From Beaufortia kweichowensis (Eukaryota; Chordata; Actinopteri; Cypriniformes; Gastromyzontidae): a stretch of 64,000 nt of DNA. Every line of letters starts with the position of its first letter. Positions within the stretch are counted from its first letter, which is position 1. Below are positions 38,179 to 51,446 of this stretch, in pieces. The position numbers were made by a program, and so were the translations under genes. The DNA is taken from NCBI GenBank assembly GCA_019155185.1, contig CM032797.1, positions 6,682,881 to 6,746,880 of the forward strand, in the 5' to 3' direction. The notes under the pieces were generated by a model that worked only from the letters and a program-made list of their open reading frames with translations, searched no databases and was not told the DNA's origin.

Positions 38179-38236
38179 CGGTTGATGAGAAGAATTCATG
38201 TCCATCAATAGAGACAATCCAGACACATTATTCTAA
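38179..38236 (-). pseudogene. Relict copy of p4ha-like exon 1
   Basis: The minus strand reads GTGTCTGGATTGTCTCTATT, then GACATGAATTCTTCTCATCA and ACCG|gtatatta. This matches the end of the true exon 1 of the p4ha-like gene (34795-34714), including the donor site and the first bases of the intron. In frame it gives CVWIVSIDGHEFFSST versus CVWIVSTAAHEFFSST in the intact gene. A stop codon (TAA) lies directly upstream in that frame and no usable ATG is found, so it cannot encode the signal peptide start. It is a leftover of a partial duplication about 3.5 kb upstream of the functional exon. Confidence 0.75.
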
Positions 38237-39065
38237 AGAAACAAACTTAACATGGACATAACATAACAAAACATAACATTTTAGATTAGTGTATGTAATT
38301 TTTTGCTATAGAACTACAGATCTTTATCACGCAACATGTGGAAGGCTGTTTAGAATATTATTAAAAACACTTATTTGCTTATGATTATCATCCAAATACT
38401 TGATTCATTTACATCACAAGCAAGCAATTTGTGTAAATCCATAATAAACATAGTTGATACAAGCTAGAAAAGATAAGAAAATTGGTTGTTTATATATATG
38501 GATATATGGTTATATATGACATACAAGTTTGGAAACACTTACTCACTGTTATTTAGTTCCCCCCCCCAAATTTTAGAATAGTAAACTAATTGAACCTCTT
38601 ATTAAGGTCTTAACCTGGGCACTAAAGGAATTTCTATCTATGCTGGACTCCCATTGGCTGCCTTCCATTATTTGGTGCAAGTAATCCATTTAAAAAAACT
38701 CGAATGAAAACGTTTTCATATTAAAGAAATAAACATGTTTACATAATTATATATTTAATGTATCTGTGTATTTGTGCATCACAATACCTCAATCCGTACA
38801 ATGATTATTTAACTAGTGTACGCTCGAGTTTAATTACATTAAAGATCAGTTTAGAAAACCTATCTGTTAATTTTTGTAGCTGTTTCTTTAAATGTATTTT
38901 TTAAGCAGATGTACGTGGTAAGTTTCAGTAAATGTTTTAAAATCGTTTCCTACCGTCCATCGAAAACGCTCCACACTCCAGTCCAGTAGGCGGACGCGCA
39001 CGTCTCAGCTGGTTTGGAAACCGCCATTATCAGGGAAAGAAGAAAAGTTTCGGTTTCTTCCGGAA

Positions 39066-39082
39066 TGACGTCACTTTGGCGC
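39066..39082 (+). promoter_or_regulatory. lig1: CRE and E2F sites of the lig1 promoter
   Basis: TGACGTCA (39066-39073) is a perfect palindromic CRE, followed two bases later by TTTGGCGC (39075-39082), a consensus E2F site. They lie 115-131 bp before the lig1 ATG in a CpG-containing, TATA-less region. E2F control fits an S-phase replication gene. Motifs are seen; binding is inferred. Confidence 0.65.
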
Positions 39083-39196
39083 CGAATCATACGGAGTAAA
39101 GCGCGCGGAAGAAAACATTGAGCTTTCAGAAATAATAATAATAATATTCAAAAATATTCAGAGTATTTGGGATTTACAGAAGTGCAAGAGCGCAAC

Positions 39197-42100
39197 ATGC
39201 AGCGAAGTATAGCGTGAGTGTTTTCTTCTTAACTTTAGGCATGTGCAACGCCACAGAAACCTGAAGATAAATAGCTGAAGCTGTTTATGTGCTGTTCATA
39301 ATGCTATCAGAGTTTAAAACGTGTTATTTCATGCGTTATTTGTGTCGGTGACTTTGCAGAACGTCATGTTATATACACGGGTACTTTTATTTTAGTACAA
39401 TTCATGCATTTTGGGCTAGATGTATAGTAAAAGATGCATCAAAGATTTCAGTAATTGATCGATGACATAAGAGTGTTTAACAATAACTGTGTCCTAAAAT
39501 CATTAATTTAACGCTATTTTATATGTCTAGCATAAATGATTTGCACTGTCAGTTTGAGTGATTTACCCTTTTAATCCCTGTATTCATTGTTCCCACCCAC
39601 AGGTCATTCTTTCAGCCAATGAAAGGCAAGGAGAAGAGTGATGGACAGCTCAAAGTAAAGCCTGAGTAAGCTAAATTTGGTGACGATCTATACATTAAAT
39701 ATGACAGTTAGGTTTATCTTTTTGCCTTTTAAAATGTGATGTAATATTTTGAGTTTGATCCGCTTCTGCTCTACAGACCTGTGAAAAGTCCTCTGAAAAT
39801 TCAGAATGGAGTTCAGGAAAGTGATTCTCCTGTGAAGAAGATTACCAAGCGTACCCGACCAATCATAGACAGCGACGATGAAGATCAGCCAATGGTAAAA
39901 GAGCAGGTGACCAAACAGAGTGAACAACAAGCAGTAAAACCTGAGAAGGTAAATTTCCTGTTATTGGCAATTCCAGCATTATAAAAATCAATTACTAGGT
40001 AAAACTTGAAATATAAAACTTTGTGTTTATGTTTTTGTAAACCCTTGTTGATTGAATCCAAACATCAGAAAAATGTCAGCAGCATATACATGTTTTTTTT
40101 TAAGATGAGGGAGATATACATGCGTCATGTTCTTCACAATTTTTTTCCTTTTTTTCCTTTTAACACACACTAAGGTTGCCTCCACTCCTGTATCTCCAAA
40201 GACCCCCATAACCCCATCGACACCTGTCACTTCGAGCAATTCGGTTGGCATGGTAACCCCTGCTTCCTCTGGCACTCCAGGAACACCAGCAACTCCAACA
40301 TCGACATCACCATCAGGCATTCCCAAACGCAAAACTGGTGTGCAGTATTTTCTTGTGTTTCTTCCTGTTTTATCTTTTTATGTTGTTCTTAGCTTGTCTG
40401 CGTTGATAAATAATAGCTGGACTGAGGTCAATCCTTTACACTGTAATGGTCTACTTGTTATTTCTGCACATTTTCTTAAACACATTTTGCTTATTAGCCA
40501 GGAAGCAGTTCCCAAAGAGGAAGCTTGAAAGCAGAAGCGATGGAGAAGGAACGAAAGAGGAGGAGAAAGAGGCAGACATAGGTCAGGAGAGTAAGAGAGC
40601 ACGAGTCGAGGACTCACCTGCTCCGACAGGTAAGATAAACGGCTTTCTGCTCCGCAATCAGCTCAGTGTTTCCTGTACATTGCTTCATGTTTTATTCTCT
40701 CACACTCCAACTCAGAGAATGACAAAGAGATGATGGAGGTGGATGAAAAGAGTGGTGATGGAAAGCCTGAAGTAGAGGAATGGAAAGAGGAAAATGATGC
40801 AAAAACAAGTGCAGTTGTAGACCTCCATGTAAATGACAAGGTGGCAGAGAACAAGGATGAACCAGAGACAAAAGTAAACAGAGCGAGTAAGAAGAATGAA
40901 AAGGAGGTTGAGAAGGAAAAAGAAAAAAGCAGCCCTGAAAGAGTGTTGAAGAAAGAGAAAGACACAGAAGAAAAAGAGGGATCAGCTAAGAAAAAACCTA
41001 TCAGCAGTTTTTTTGGTAAGCAGTTTGTTCTCATCTTCTCGAAAAGAAAATCTGTCATTTAGTCATGCTCATGTTGCCTTGCTGCCTCACTGTCCTGTCA
41101 GTGATTGGTTTACAGGCATTGTATGAATGTACTTCGTAAGAAAGCTGGTTTGAGATGGGGTTTAAAACAATTTCAAGTGAGCTTTAGACAATACCAGGTA
41201 CATATCTGTGTATTACAATGAGTAGTTTCCAGAAGAAAAACTAAATTAAACCAGATAGACAGATATGTTTTCAATAATAATTTATTAAAACAATTTATTA
41301 AAATAAAACAAAAACAGCTAAGCAATGGGTTTGGAACAACATGAGAATGAGTAAATGATGACAGAATTGTAGGTTTGGTGAACTGTTTCTTTAACTTAAC
41401 TTACTGTTTCTTTAAAATATTTCTTCAAGCACCCAGAAAAGCGGCAGTAAAACTGGAAAAAGAGGAACAGAATGATGGGGAGAAAAAGAAGGCCGGAGAG
41501 ACGTCTGCCATCTCTGAACCGAAAGACAAGAAAAGGTTAAACATGAAAAATCAAAAAACACATTGTGGTAGGTGTTGTGTTTTTTGTGTATGATTTTGAT
41601 TGAGCTGTATTCTTTGCACAGTGAAAAGGGGGTGGATTCTGCTACCCAGAGCCAGTATGATCCCGCAAGAGCAAATTACCATCCCATTGACCACGCCTGT
41701 TGGATGAAGGGCAAAAAGTAAATCCATAAACAATAAAAAATTGATTTATAAAATATGATTGTCCATTTAATTTTAAATGACAAACCTCTTTTAAAAGTTT
41801 GTTGTTCAATATTTCTTTATCTTTGTTCCTTGTCAGAGTGCCATATTTGGCTGTCGCTCGCACCTTTGAGAAGATCGAAGAAGATTCAGGCAGGTATAAA
41901 GCCCTTCGTTTTTTCATATTTGTCAGTGTTTACTCACATTTATTAATTTGAAAATGTTTGTGTGTCTGTGTGTAGCAGTCAAAATTCTCTCTTCTCTGTT
42001 TTTATAGATTGAAGAATATCGAAACACTTTCTAACCTTCTGCGCTCTGTAATTCTGCTCTCACCAGGTGAGTAAATTGCACTGATGATTGAGTCTAAATT

Positions 42101-45079
42101 TCTTTTTTATCACTGTTTACAGTCTTTCATATTATACTGTTATACTGTTGTTATACCGGATGTTGTTGTTTTTTAGATGACCTGCTGTGCTGTGTATACC
42201 TGTGTCTGAACCAGCTCGGCCCAGCATATCAGGGTCTGGAGCTGGGTGTTGGGGAAACCGTGCTAATGAAAGCTGTCGCTCAGGCTACAGGTGTGTGAAA
42301 TGTGTATTCTTTCATTTGAAATATTAGTTCCCTAGTGCTTTTCAGTTTCGTTACCCACTTGACTTCTGTTATCAGGACGACAGCTGGACAAAATCAAGGC
42401 CGAAGCTCAGGAGAAAGGAGACCTTGGATTGGTCGCTGAGAGTTCTCGCAGCAATCAAAGAATGATGTTTGTGCCGGCCAGTCTGACGGCAAGTGGTGTA
42501 TTCAGCAAACTGAAGGAGATTGCAAACATGAGCGGCAACTCTGTGAGTAGATAAGAGACTAATGCATTACATTCTTGCATGCACACATTTCTCTAGATTG
42601 CCATTAAATGCTATAGCGCTGCGATTTATCTTTAGTGAAAGTAAGTGGGATAGACAAGTGTTTGGCAATATAGTGTGTCTGAAAGTTTCTTCTTTATCTT
42701 CTGTTATGATTAACTGTCTGTCAACGTTTATATAGCTCTTTTTATGTTGGTAATTTTTTCTTTGCTTTAGATCTAGTCCTACTTGTAAAACATGGCTCTG
42801 TAAATCTTTCACAAAATATTAAATGCTCTCAGATAAAAGCATCTGGTAAAAGAATAAATGTAATTGTAATAAAAAATCACTCTTTCTCTTTCTTTCAGGC
42901 AATGAATAAGAAGATTGACATTATTAAAGGCCTGTTTGTGGCATGTCGTTTTTCTGAGGCCCGTTACATCGTGAGGTCTGTTTCATTATTCATTTATGAT
43001 CTCTGTGAATCGCTGTGTGAGGTCTTATGAACTAATGTTATTTATGGGAGACTGTTGTTTTATTAAATTTACATTTCTGCACTGGCCTTGCTTAACGTAC
43101 TGCTGTCTGATAACAGATTTATATAAATGTTAATGATGATATGTAATGCGCCAATGTGATTGGTTGTTTGTTTGACTGACAGGTCACTTGCAGGGAAGCT
43201 GAGAATCGGATTGGCTGAGCAGAGCGTTCTCGCAGCTCTCAGTCAGGCCGTTTGTCTGACGCCTCCGGGCCAAGGTTTGAAACATTTACATTTAATGATC
43301 ATTAACACTAATGAATCAGCCATTAACTCACATCATAATCAGAGAACGGAAAGAACCTCTAGGCATTAAGCAATTACTATTAGATTACTCTTCGCCATAA
43401 TAAATCTAAAATGAATAACGTTTACAAATGTTAATATTAATCGGTCCATTAGCGCAGTAGCATTGCTGTAATGTTAGAAATGTGTTTGTTCAGAGTTTCC
43501 ACCCGCTGTATTGGATGCTTGTAAAGGAATGAGTACAGACAGCAGGAGAGGTTGGCTGGAAGAGAAGGCACTGATCCTGAAACAGACATACTGGTAAAAA
43601 AACACAAACACACACTAGCCAGATAACCTGGCCTTTACTTTATGATGCAGAGTATGAAATTACACCCACCACCAGCCAGTTATTTGTTTTTGCACAGTCG
43701 TGCTGGGTAATATCAATCTTCATCCAGGCAACTTTTATAAAGTCTCAGATGTACTGTAATAGTGCTTTGTGGGCAACAAAAGTAATTTTATCATGTTTGA
43801 AATATATTCATGAATTTTACAATTTTGATCACCCTTTTTATTAGATAATTAAGACTTTGTCTAAACACTGTTTGTTTATGTTATATTTACACTGTTTTAC
43901 ATAAAATCATAATGCGTAATGTAAAGAACATTCTGTGAAAATATAACCGTGATATCTTTAATAAGGCCATTAGAAGTCAAAAATTAAAATCAATGTTTAG
44001 AATAACAACTTTCAATATTTTTTGGCAAAATAAGAACACACCAAAAGTGTCACTAAAATTGTTAATTTCAGTATTTAAAACGATCTATTCATAATCACAG
44101 CGATGAACACACATTTGCTATTTATTTTCATGGCTATTTATTTATTTATTTGTTATTTCTAATCTCATCATTAGATTTTGCGACTTCAGCCTGATTTTCA
44201 CAGAGTCACTTTTTTTCATTTGTTCTTTTTTATGCATTCTAACGTATATGCTAAATATAGTCTATGGCTAGTGGAAAAGTGTCATTGGTAAACACACACC
44301 TAACACGACTTGACAAACATCATCAACCAGTGCTGCGAGATGTAATCATCTCCATTACAAACAATATTACAATTATACCTACAGCTGTCCCCTGCATAAC
44401 AAGTACCTGTTTAATAAGGATTTGCATAATTCACATCCTACACAATCAACATTGTTTTTAACAAATTGGACAGGTGTTATAGTTACTGCATGTTTTTCTA
44501 AACACAGTGATATCTCAGTCAATTTCACTGATTTACATTTACTTTTTTCCTTTAGTGAAATGCCCAATTATGATGCCATCATTCCTGTCTTGCTGAAAGA
44601 AGGCATTGATGAACTGCCCAATCATTGCAAGCTCACCCCAGGTACTGACCAACTTCAATTTACTCTGTACTTCAACCAGCCAATAGCAGAAGCCCAATGT
44701 TTCTTTTATAAATGAGACTGAACATTGTTTCTTTTTCAGGTGTGCCCCTGCGGCCCATGTTGGCGCACCCGACCAAAGGGGTCCATGAGATAATGAAACG
44801 ATTTGATGAAGCTACTTTCACCTGCGAATACAAATATGATGGAGAGAGAGCTCAGGTGCGTGCTATTGAAATATTACCCCACCAGGGGGCGCTTTAGTCA
44901 TATGAGTGTTGGTTTCTGTTGCCATAGCAATGTCATTGATCAAACCTCTGAATTGTTAATAGTTTTGTTTTTGCGTCTCACAGATCCATATTCTTGAAAA
45001 TGGAGAGGTGCACATTTTTAGCCGAAACCAAGAGGATAACACAAGCAAATACCCAGATATTATCTCACGAATCCCACAG

Positions 45080-45125
<46 letters not shown>

Positions 45126-48100
45126 AAGAGTAGCAGGGAATTTTGAACAGATGCAAAAAGCAGACTGACTCCCAGACACAGTGTCTGCATGTGAAGCTGG
45201 GTACACAGGTTTTGTCTTCTGAAACTAATTTTGTGGATCGTGAAAGGTTTTTTGTCATCAGTCATGGATGAGTTAGTGTGACACGCTCGCAGACGGCCGG
45301 TTAATTGCTTTTGTGCTGAATATTAGCCTGTGAAGTTCTGACAGTGTCAGAAATGTTGGTTAGCGCTCCTGCAGTGTGACTGATCCTACAGTGCCCATCT
45401 ACACTGAAACCAATAGGAGCGTAACAATTGATGACACAGGTGTGTGTGTGTGGTTAAAAGTGCTTATTTAAGCTGTCTTTTATGGCAAATCACATTTGAC
45501 ATGAAGTCTTATGAGGTTAGTTCACTTACATATTAAAGGCAGCTGTTAATTTAGTTTCTACAGTAGAACGGTGGAGATTCTTTGCTGAAATTGTGGCATT
45601 TGGCGATTTGTAAAATGCAAGGTGCCATGGCAAAAAACAGATGCAGGCAACACGAAATTAATCCCCGTGGCTCCTGATGATGAATTGAAGTCCTGTGAAG
45701 CAAATCAATCGGTCTGTGCAAGAAGCTGAACAGTATTTACAACATTATAACCTCATTTTCATTTTTAGGTGATTTATGCTTTAAATAAAAGTTCAGTGTT
45801 GGCTGACTTTCTCATGGCACTGTTGATTAAAAACTCACATGGAAAAACATGGAAGAGGGAGAAATGTACACCTGCCTCTGACATGTCTGTATCTCTGTCT
45901 TAGTGATTCTGTCTCTTCTGGCAAACCACACTCCCCCGACCCAGAAAGCAATAATGGATTCCAGCCCTAAAGCAACAAAATATCTGATGAATGATACAAG
46001 CTCACACACACACACAATAAATCAATGCGAGCACTCACACACATTTCTGTTGTTTTGCTGATCGCTGTGTCTCACCTCAACACCTGAACATCTCTTTCTT
46101 TTTTCACTCGTCTGATATACAAAGCAAAATGCTAAAGGTACTATTAAATGATCAATGCAGTCCGAGTCAAGCTTAACATCATGTGGGGAATAAATGTCCA
46201 CACTACACAGCATGAGACTAAGGTCCTGAGTGTTAAATATGGTTATGTGCTTCACACGCTTCAGTTATAAATGAGAGCGACAACAGCGCTGCGTATTGAC
46301 GGATGAGTTTGTGCCTCGATTGGGCGTTTATTAAATAACGTAGTGTCAACTGTGGCAAAACTTTCTGCTGTTCTGTGACATTTCCTTTTGTCACTGTCGC
46401 TATGGTTACAGCCATTATTCTCCTCTGTCACGGCGATTCTCGCGAACATAATATGCGCTTACTCGTAACATCAATTGAAGTGTAAATGTCACACAGCCTG
46501 AGGGTCTGTTGTGGCTGTTCATGCTGGTGTGAAGTGGTAGTTTTTAAGGCTCAGGTGACCTTATAAACGAGAGATTTTTAGGATAGAATGGGTGGGGCTG
46601 GGGGCGGGGCTTTGCTTGGCATCTATGATTCAGTATTTGAACCTCCCTTTCTCTTTCTCAGGTGAAGAGAGCGAGTGTGCGCTCATGTGTTCTAGATTCA
46701 GAGGCGGTGGCCTGGGACAGAGAAAAGAAACAGATTCAGCCGTTTCAGGTTCTCACCACACGCAAGAGGAAGGTGAGGAGAACCCATGACTAAAGGATGG
46801 AAAGTTATGAAAGCATCTAAACTTGCGTTTTTGTCATTTATATACACAACAGCTGCATTTTAAAAATTGGTTTTAATATGCTGGTTTTTCAAGACAATTC
46901 TGTGTAAACTACAGAAAATTTAAAACGGTGATGTCATACACATGCATTTTACGTGTTTTCATACAAAGTGACATAATACAGGGTGACATGCATAATATAA
47001 GATTTGTAGCCGTTTTTTATGAATGCATGTGAATGGAGATCGTTTTGACATATCTATATGGGACAAAAGAAAAACGTTCATTTTTTAGTCATTATTGTGT
47101 AAACGTACAAAGAGGTGAGTAAAGAAAAGCATTTTGGTTTATCTGTTGCTTTACTCATTTACTCCTTTGACCCCTTTTTCTTATTTATCCCTTTAAGATT
47201 TGAAAGAAATTGAAAGTAGATATGCTTGTTTTTATATTTGTTTTTAAATATGAATATAATAATATCAAGATATTGATGTTGATTAAATAATGTAACATTT
47301 TATTTCTATGTACAGACATTTTATTTTTAATAGTGTTCCTATAGCTTACTTGATTAAGTATTTTGTTAGCAGCACAAAGGTTGTGGGTTTGATTCCAAGG
47401 ATAAAAGTGTCTTACAAATGCATAGATGTAAATGTAAAACAAAGTAGGAGGAGGAGGACACATGGAGACACAGGGTAACAGAAGAGATGACTGGGGGAGT
47501 GTGAATTTAAAAACGCTGGGTGTTGAGAAATGAACAGATGGGTGAGATGGTGAGAAAGAGGTGTAAACTAAGCAGAAGTGTGTGTGTGTTTAGGATGTGG
47601 ACGCGTCTGAGATCAAGGTTCAGGTGTGTGTGTACGCCTTTGACCTGCTGTACCTGAACGGAGAGGTAAGACCTGATGATGGCAGCCCGTATTTTTTTGG
47701 GAAATGGTTTTAGAAATCTGATTTTTTGCAAGCTGTGTGTTATTTTAGGTTTAATGATCTCTGGTTCTGTCTGTCAGTCTCTGGTGAGAGAGCCTTTGAG
47801 CAAGCGTCGGGCTCTGTTACGGGAGAGTTTTGAGGAGAGAGAAGGAGAGTTTGTCTTTGCGAAATCCCTCGACTCTGACAATACAGAATGTATCGCTGAT
47901 TTCCTGGAGCAGTCTGTACGAGGTGTGTGTCAAATCTAAACTGACAGACATTGTTTAAAGAGCTGAATTAAACCGGTATCTCACTATTTAGTGTTGGTTT
48001 CTTCCAGTTATATACATCTGAACTGTGTGATTTTGTTTTTTAGATTCATGTGAAGGTTTAATGGTGAAAACATTAGAAAAAAATGCAACGTATGAGATTG

Positions 48101-50968
48101 CCAAACGCTCGCACAACTGGCTCAAGGTATTACACATGAACACCTTAGCTTGACAGCTATTTGGTGCTGGGTAGCAAAGTGATGACATTTCATTTTTGTT
48201 CTGCATTTTTTGCAACATTTTGTACTCTGAATTAAGAAAAGTAAAACTTTAAAAAAAAAAAATAAAAAAACCCCTTTTTTGTAGTGCACTTTGCAGAATT
48301 GTCCTGCACATAGTCCAACACAAGCAGTACAATGCAAAATGTTTACTGTTACAAAATGGAGAAGTAAAACGATAAATGTTGTGATGTTCATGGATAAAAC
48401 AATTGTAAATGAAACGAGGGAAAATGCATGTATATTTTACATTTCTGTAAGACGCTATCTCTGTGTGCAGGGTTTTATATTATTGTATAAACATTTTTAC
48501 TCCAATACAGCTTAGAGATATGTTATATGGTGGTGCTAGTGCCACTATGCAGTTTATCCTGCTGTCATAGCAGTGATATTGTCTGTTGTATTGTTGCTAA
48601 TGGTCTGTTTTTCCCTGTTTCTGTGCAGCTAAAGAAGGATTATCTGGAAGGTGTCGGGGACACTGTAGATCTATGTGTGATTGGTGCTTATCTGGGGAAA
48701 GGAAAGAGAGCAGGCAACTATGGAGGATTTTTACTGGCCTGTTACGATGAGGAAAATGAGGAGTTTCAGTCCGTCTGCAAGGTGTGTGTGTAAGAGAGAG
48801 AGAACAGGCAATGTCTGTACATACCCTTATGTATTTAAATAATCATGAAGTGCTCAAGTTTAAAATGACTGTCATTTTTGTGTTGTGGCAGATTGGAACT
48901 GGCTTCAAAGATGAAGATCTGGAGCAACATTATAATTTCTTGAAGGTACAGGAACATTTTGTGTTGTGTTTGTTGGTGTCTGCTTGGCATGTGGTGTGTG
49001 TGTAATGTCTTTTCATACACAATTCCTCATAGGAACACATTTTACCTAAACAACGCTCATACTACCGCGTGGACCAATCGGCAGAACCGGATGTTTGGCT
49101 GGAGGCGGTGCAAGTGTGGGAGGTGAAATGCGCTGACCTTTCACTGTCACCGGTCTACAAAGCAGCGATGGGATTGGTCAGTGCACCATGCACATTTCAA
49201 ACGAGCTGAAACAGTGATTTTGTTGACTGATTAGATGGTGACGTGCTGGTTCTGTTTGGGTGGTAATGGTGTCATTTTCTTCTTGGCCATCAGGTGGACC
49301 CAGAGAAAGGGATTTCGCTCCGTTTTCCACGCTTCCTTAGGATCAGAGATGACAAAAAACCAGAAGATGCCACCTCAGGGTCACAGGTACAAAATACAAC
49401 ACACGGAAAAACTATTGACCCATCCATTTCCTTTCCTTTAAACAGGCTGGAACAGTCAATAGCAATGTCATATGTGTAATGTACAGGAAGTGATGTCATT
49501 TGTGCCTTCTTGCCTGCGTGTGCTGCAGTTCCACCAAAAGACTGACATTTTAATGTAGTTTTTCTTGTGAAAGTCAAATGTAATGACATTGGTGTAGTTC
49601 AGAGCATTGTGACATTGTGATTTAGTGGAGGAAGTGGAATGGATCCGTTACTGGAAATCCATCTCTTTGTGTGCCACACTGTCTCCACTCACTCCTTCCC
49701 CTCTCATTTTCACACTTCATTTATTTGGCTTTTCTTTTATTCCTGTCACCCGATAGATGGAGGCACACACACACATGATCTCACAGGGATGATATGAGAC
49801 ACTTTTTGTTAATACAGACGACTTTGGTGCCTCTTCATGTTTCTATTTTTAACCTAGGGTTTTGTAGAGGCTAGAAATATCAAGCTAAGTTTAAAAGCAT
49901 GAAAGAAGAAAATATCCCACCCAATATCCCAACTCTCTCTCCAAAGTCACGCCGCTTCATGTCAATTACCTCATGCTTCATTCACCCATGAGATAACATT
50001 ACAGTACAAAGCACATAATATTACAATAATAACTTTGTTTATTGTTAAAACTTAAAGCATTTTTGTAGGCTTGTTTTTATGTGTAAGCAGGAAGCACAGT
50101 GTTGTGTGAAAAAAAAAAAAATATATATATATATATATGTATCAGCCAGAGATTCATATCGCCTGATAATCACATTCTATGACTTGATCGGTACTCACCA
50201 GATTTGGCCAATCTCAAAAACTGATTGCAATTTGATAACAAAAAACACAAGGAAGTATATGACGTCGTCAAGTTTTAGTGCTGATGTCACGTCCTCGCTA
50301 TAGGCAAATATAATATAACCAAGGCAATGTTTGTGTAACTTTGGAAAGAGGTTAACAGTGACAGTCATCATAGAGTATTTCAGTAATGTAACGTGTAAAA
50401 GATCAGGATCAGCATCAGTATCGACCAATCACGATGACAAGAAATCAGCTGCAGAAATACTGTTTGGAGCATTCCTTGATGTCAGGCAGGTAGGACGTAA
50501 GACTAAATGCAGTAATTGGGCTTTTTAATATTTTGACCACTGAAGTTTTGTAGATTTACAGTATTGTTGGATCAGGACAAATGTTTGTTATAGACTTTCC
50601 CTATTGCCCTACAGCTGGTGTCAGTAGATTTGCATTTCACTAAGGCATCATAGAACCTCAAAAATTGCTGATCAATGCAGTAACAGATAAAAGACCCAAT
50701 ACAAGACCGCTGATCTGACATAACCCAGCTCGCCAGCTCTGTACTGCATACAGGCTCTTTGCATTCATTTATTTGAAAGTAGTAACTTGTACAGTCAAAG
50801 CCAGTGGACTTTAAGGCCTGTCAATGTCAAATATTGTTACTTGGTGAAAAGTATGTTTCAGCAGTAGAGACCCAAATGTAACGTATGCTGGCTATGACAT
50901 TTCATCCCTAACAGTTTTACTTTCAATTATACAGATGCTGCTTCTCTGCTATTTGTTGTGTGATCAAA

Positions 50969-51053
<85 letters not shown>

Positions 51054-51128
51054 ATTGCCGATCTCTATAAGAAACAGCAGCAGATTCAGAATCAGGGTGA
51101 CAAACCTGAACTGGAGGATTACTATTGA
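39197..51128 (+). CDS. lig1: DNA ligase 1
   Basis: ATP-dependent nuclear ligase that seals Okazaki fragments and repair nicks with PCNA. Coding exons: 39197-39213, 39603-39665, 39777-39948, 40175-40337, 40498-40629, 40716-41015, 41430-41535, 41622-41717, 41837-41893, 42008-42066, 42177-42290, 42376-42542, 42899-42975, 43183-43274, 43494-43593, 44556-44641, 44740-44855, 44984-45079, 46662-46772, 47594-47665, 47778-47922, 48044-48126, 48629-48781, 48892-48945, 49033-49176, 49294-49386, 51054-51128. All phases agree; 980 aa (human about 919). The PIP box is QRSIASFF (residues 2-9). SGIPKRKTARKQFPKRK is the basic nuclear signal. The low-complexity region rich in Lys and Glu is longer than in mammals. 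The DNA-binding domain runs from YLAVARTFEKIEE on. The nucleotidyl-transfer motif is EYKYDGERAQ with catalytic Lys632. The OB-fold part ends in GISLRFPRFLRIRDDK. Introns carry a (CA)n at 45083, SINE tails and a repeat fragment near 41.36 kb. Confidence 0.98.
41329..41394. mobile_element. Fragment of a cyprinid GGGATAGTTCACCC-type repeat
   Basis: GAGTAAATGATGACAGAATT followed by GGTTTGGTGAACTGTTTC matches the 3' end of the longer copies at 52.65 and 63.62 kb. It lies in a lig1 intron and is truncated. Confidence 0.5.
42826..42876 (+). mobile_element. SINE 3' tail fragment
   Basis: GATAAAAGCATCTGGTAAAA followed by GAATAAATGTAATTGTAA resembles the common tail (GGATAAAAGCGTCTGCTAAA type) of cyprinid tRNA-derived SINEs. 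Only the tail is visible, in a lig1 intron. Confidence 0.5.
45083..45122. repeat. (AC)n microsatellite
   Basis: About 20 AC units starting 4 bp after the lig1 exon that ends at 45079, next to the donor site. Confidence 0.95.
47334..47440 (+). mobile_element. tRNA-derived SINE, internally deleted
   Basis: TATAGCTTACTTGATTAAGT, then TTAGCAGCACAAAGGTTGTG and GGTTTGATTCC, correspond to A and B boxes of a tRNA-derived head. It is followed directly by the tail GGATAAAAGTGTCTTACAAA and TGTAAATGTAAA. The usual middle part is missing. Located in a lig1 intron. Confidence 0.65.
50971..51053 (+). repeat. (TC)n tract forming the lig1 last 3' splice site
   Basis: About 80 bp of TC repeat ends in ...CTCTCTCAG directly before the last lig1 coding exon (51054). 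The microsatellite therefore serves as the whole polypyrimidine tract of that acceptor. The exon codes IADLYKKQQQIQNQ, the conserved ligase C terminus. Confidence 0.9.
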
Positions 51129-51164
51129 ATCAACTCTTATTGACCTGTTGTCTGTCTCATTCCA

Positions 51165-51282
51165 AATAAAAAGTATCGAGTCTCAATGTTTTGTTTACTA
51201 ATAACATGTTTTAATGCTGTGATATTTGATGAAAAATTGAAATGTAAATAGTCTTTCAATGATTAGACAGAGCTCAAATAAA
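51165..51282 (+). terminator. lig1: Two lig1 poly(A) signals
   Basis: AATAAA at 51165-51170 (37 bp after the stop) and again at 51277-51282. Either or both may be used. The first would give a very short 3' UTR. Confidence 0.6.
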
Positions 51283-51387
51283 CACTTGCTATTCACAAAC
51301 TTGGTCTGTGATATTTATTTTTGTCAATGTCCTTGTAAATGGGTTTTGTCATGCTTGTCTGTGTGTTTGTTTCCCGTCTTTCTGTGT

Positions 51388-51446
51388 AATACTGTACTGT
51401 ACTGTACTGTACTGTACTTTAAACCTTATACAGTACAGTACACCAT
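51388..51446. repeat. (TACTG)n pentanucleotide with inverted arm
   Basis: Five to six TACTG units are followed 15 bp later by ACAGTACAGTACA, the inverse, so the region could form a short hairpin. Unknown function; it lies 0.2 kb downstream of lig1. Confidence 0.7.

Noticed and set aside
43160..43369. Plus-strand ORF starting MVVCLTDRSLAGKL
   Set aside because: It is the lig1 exon 43183-43274 read with flanking intron, not a separate gene.
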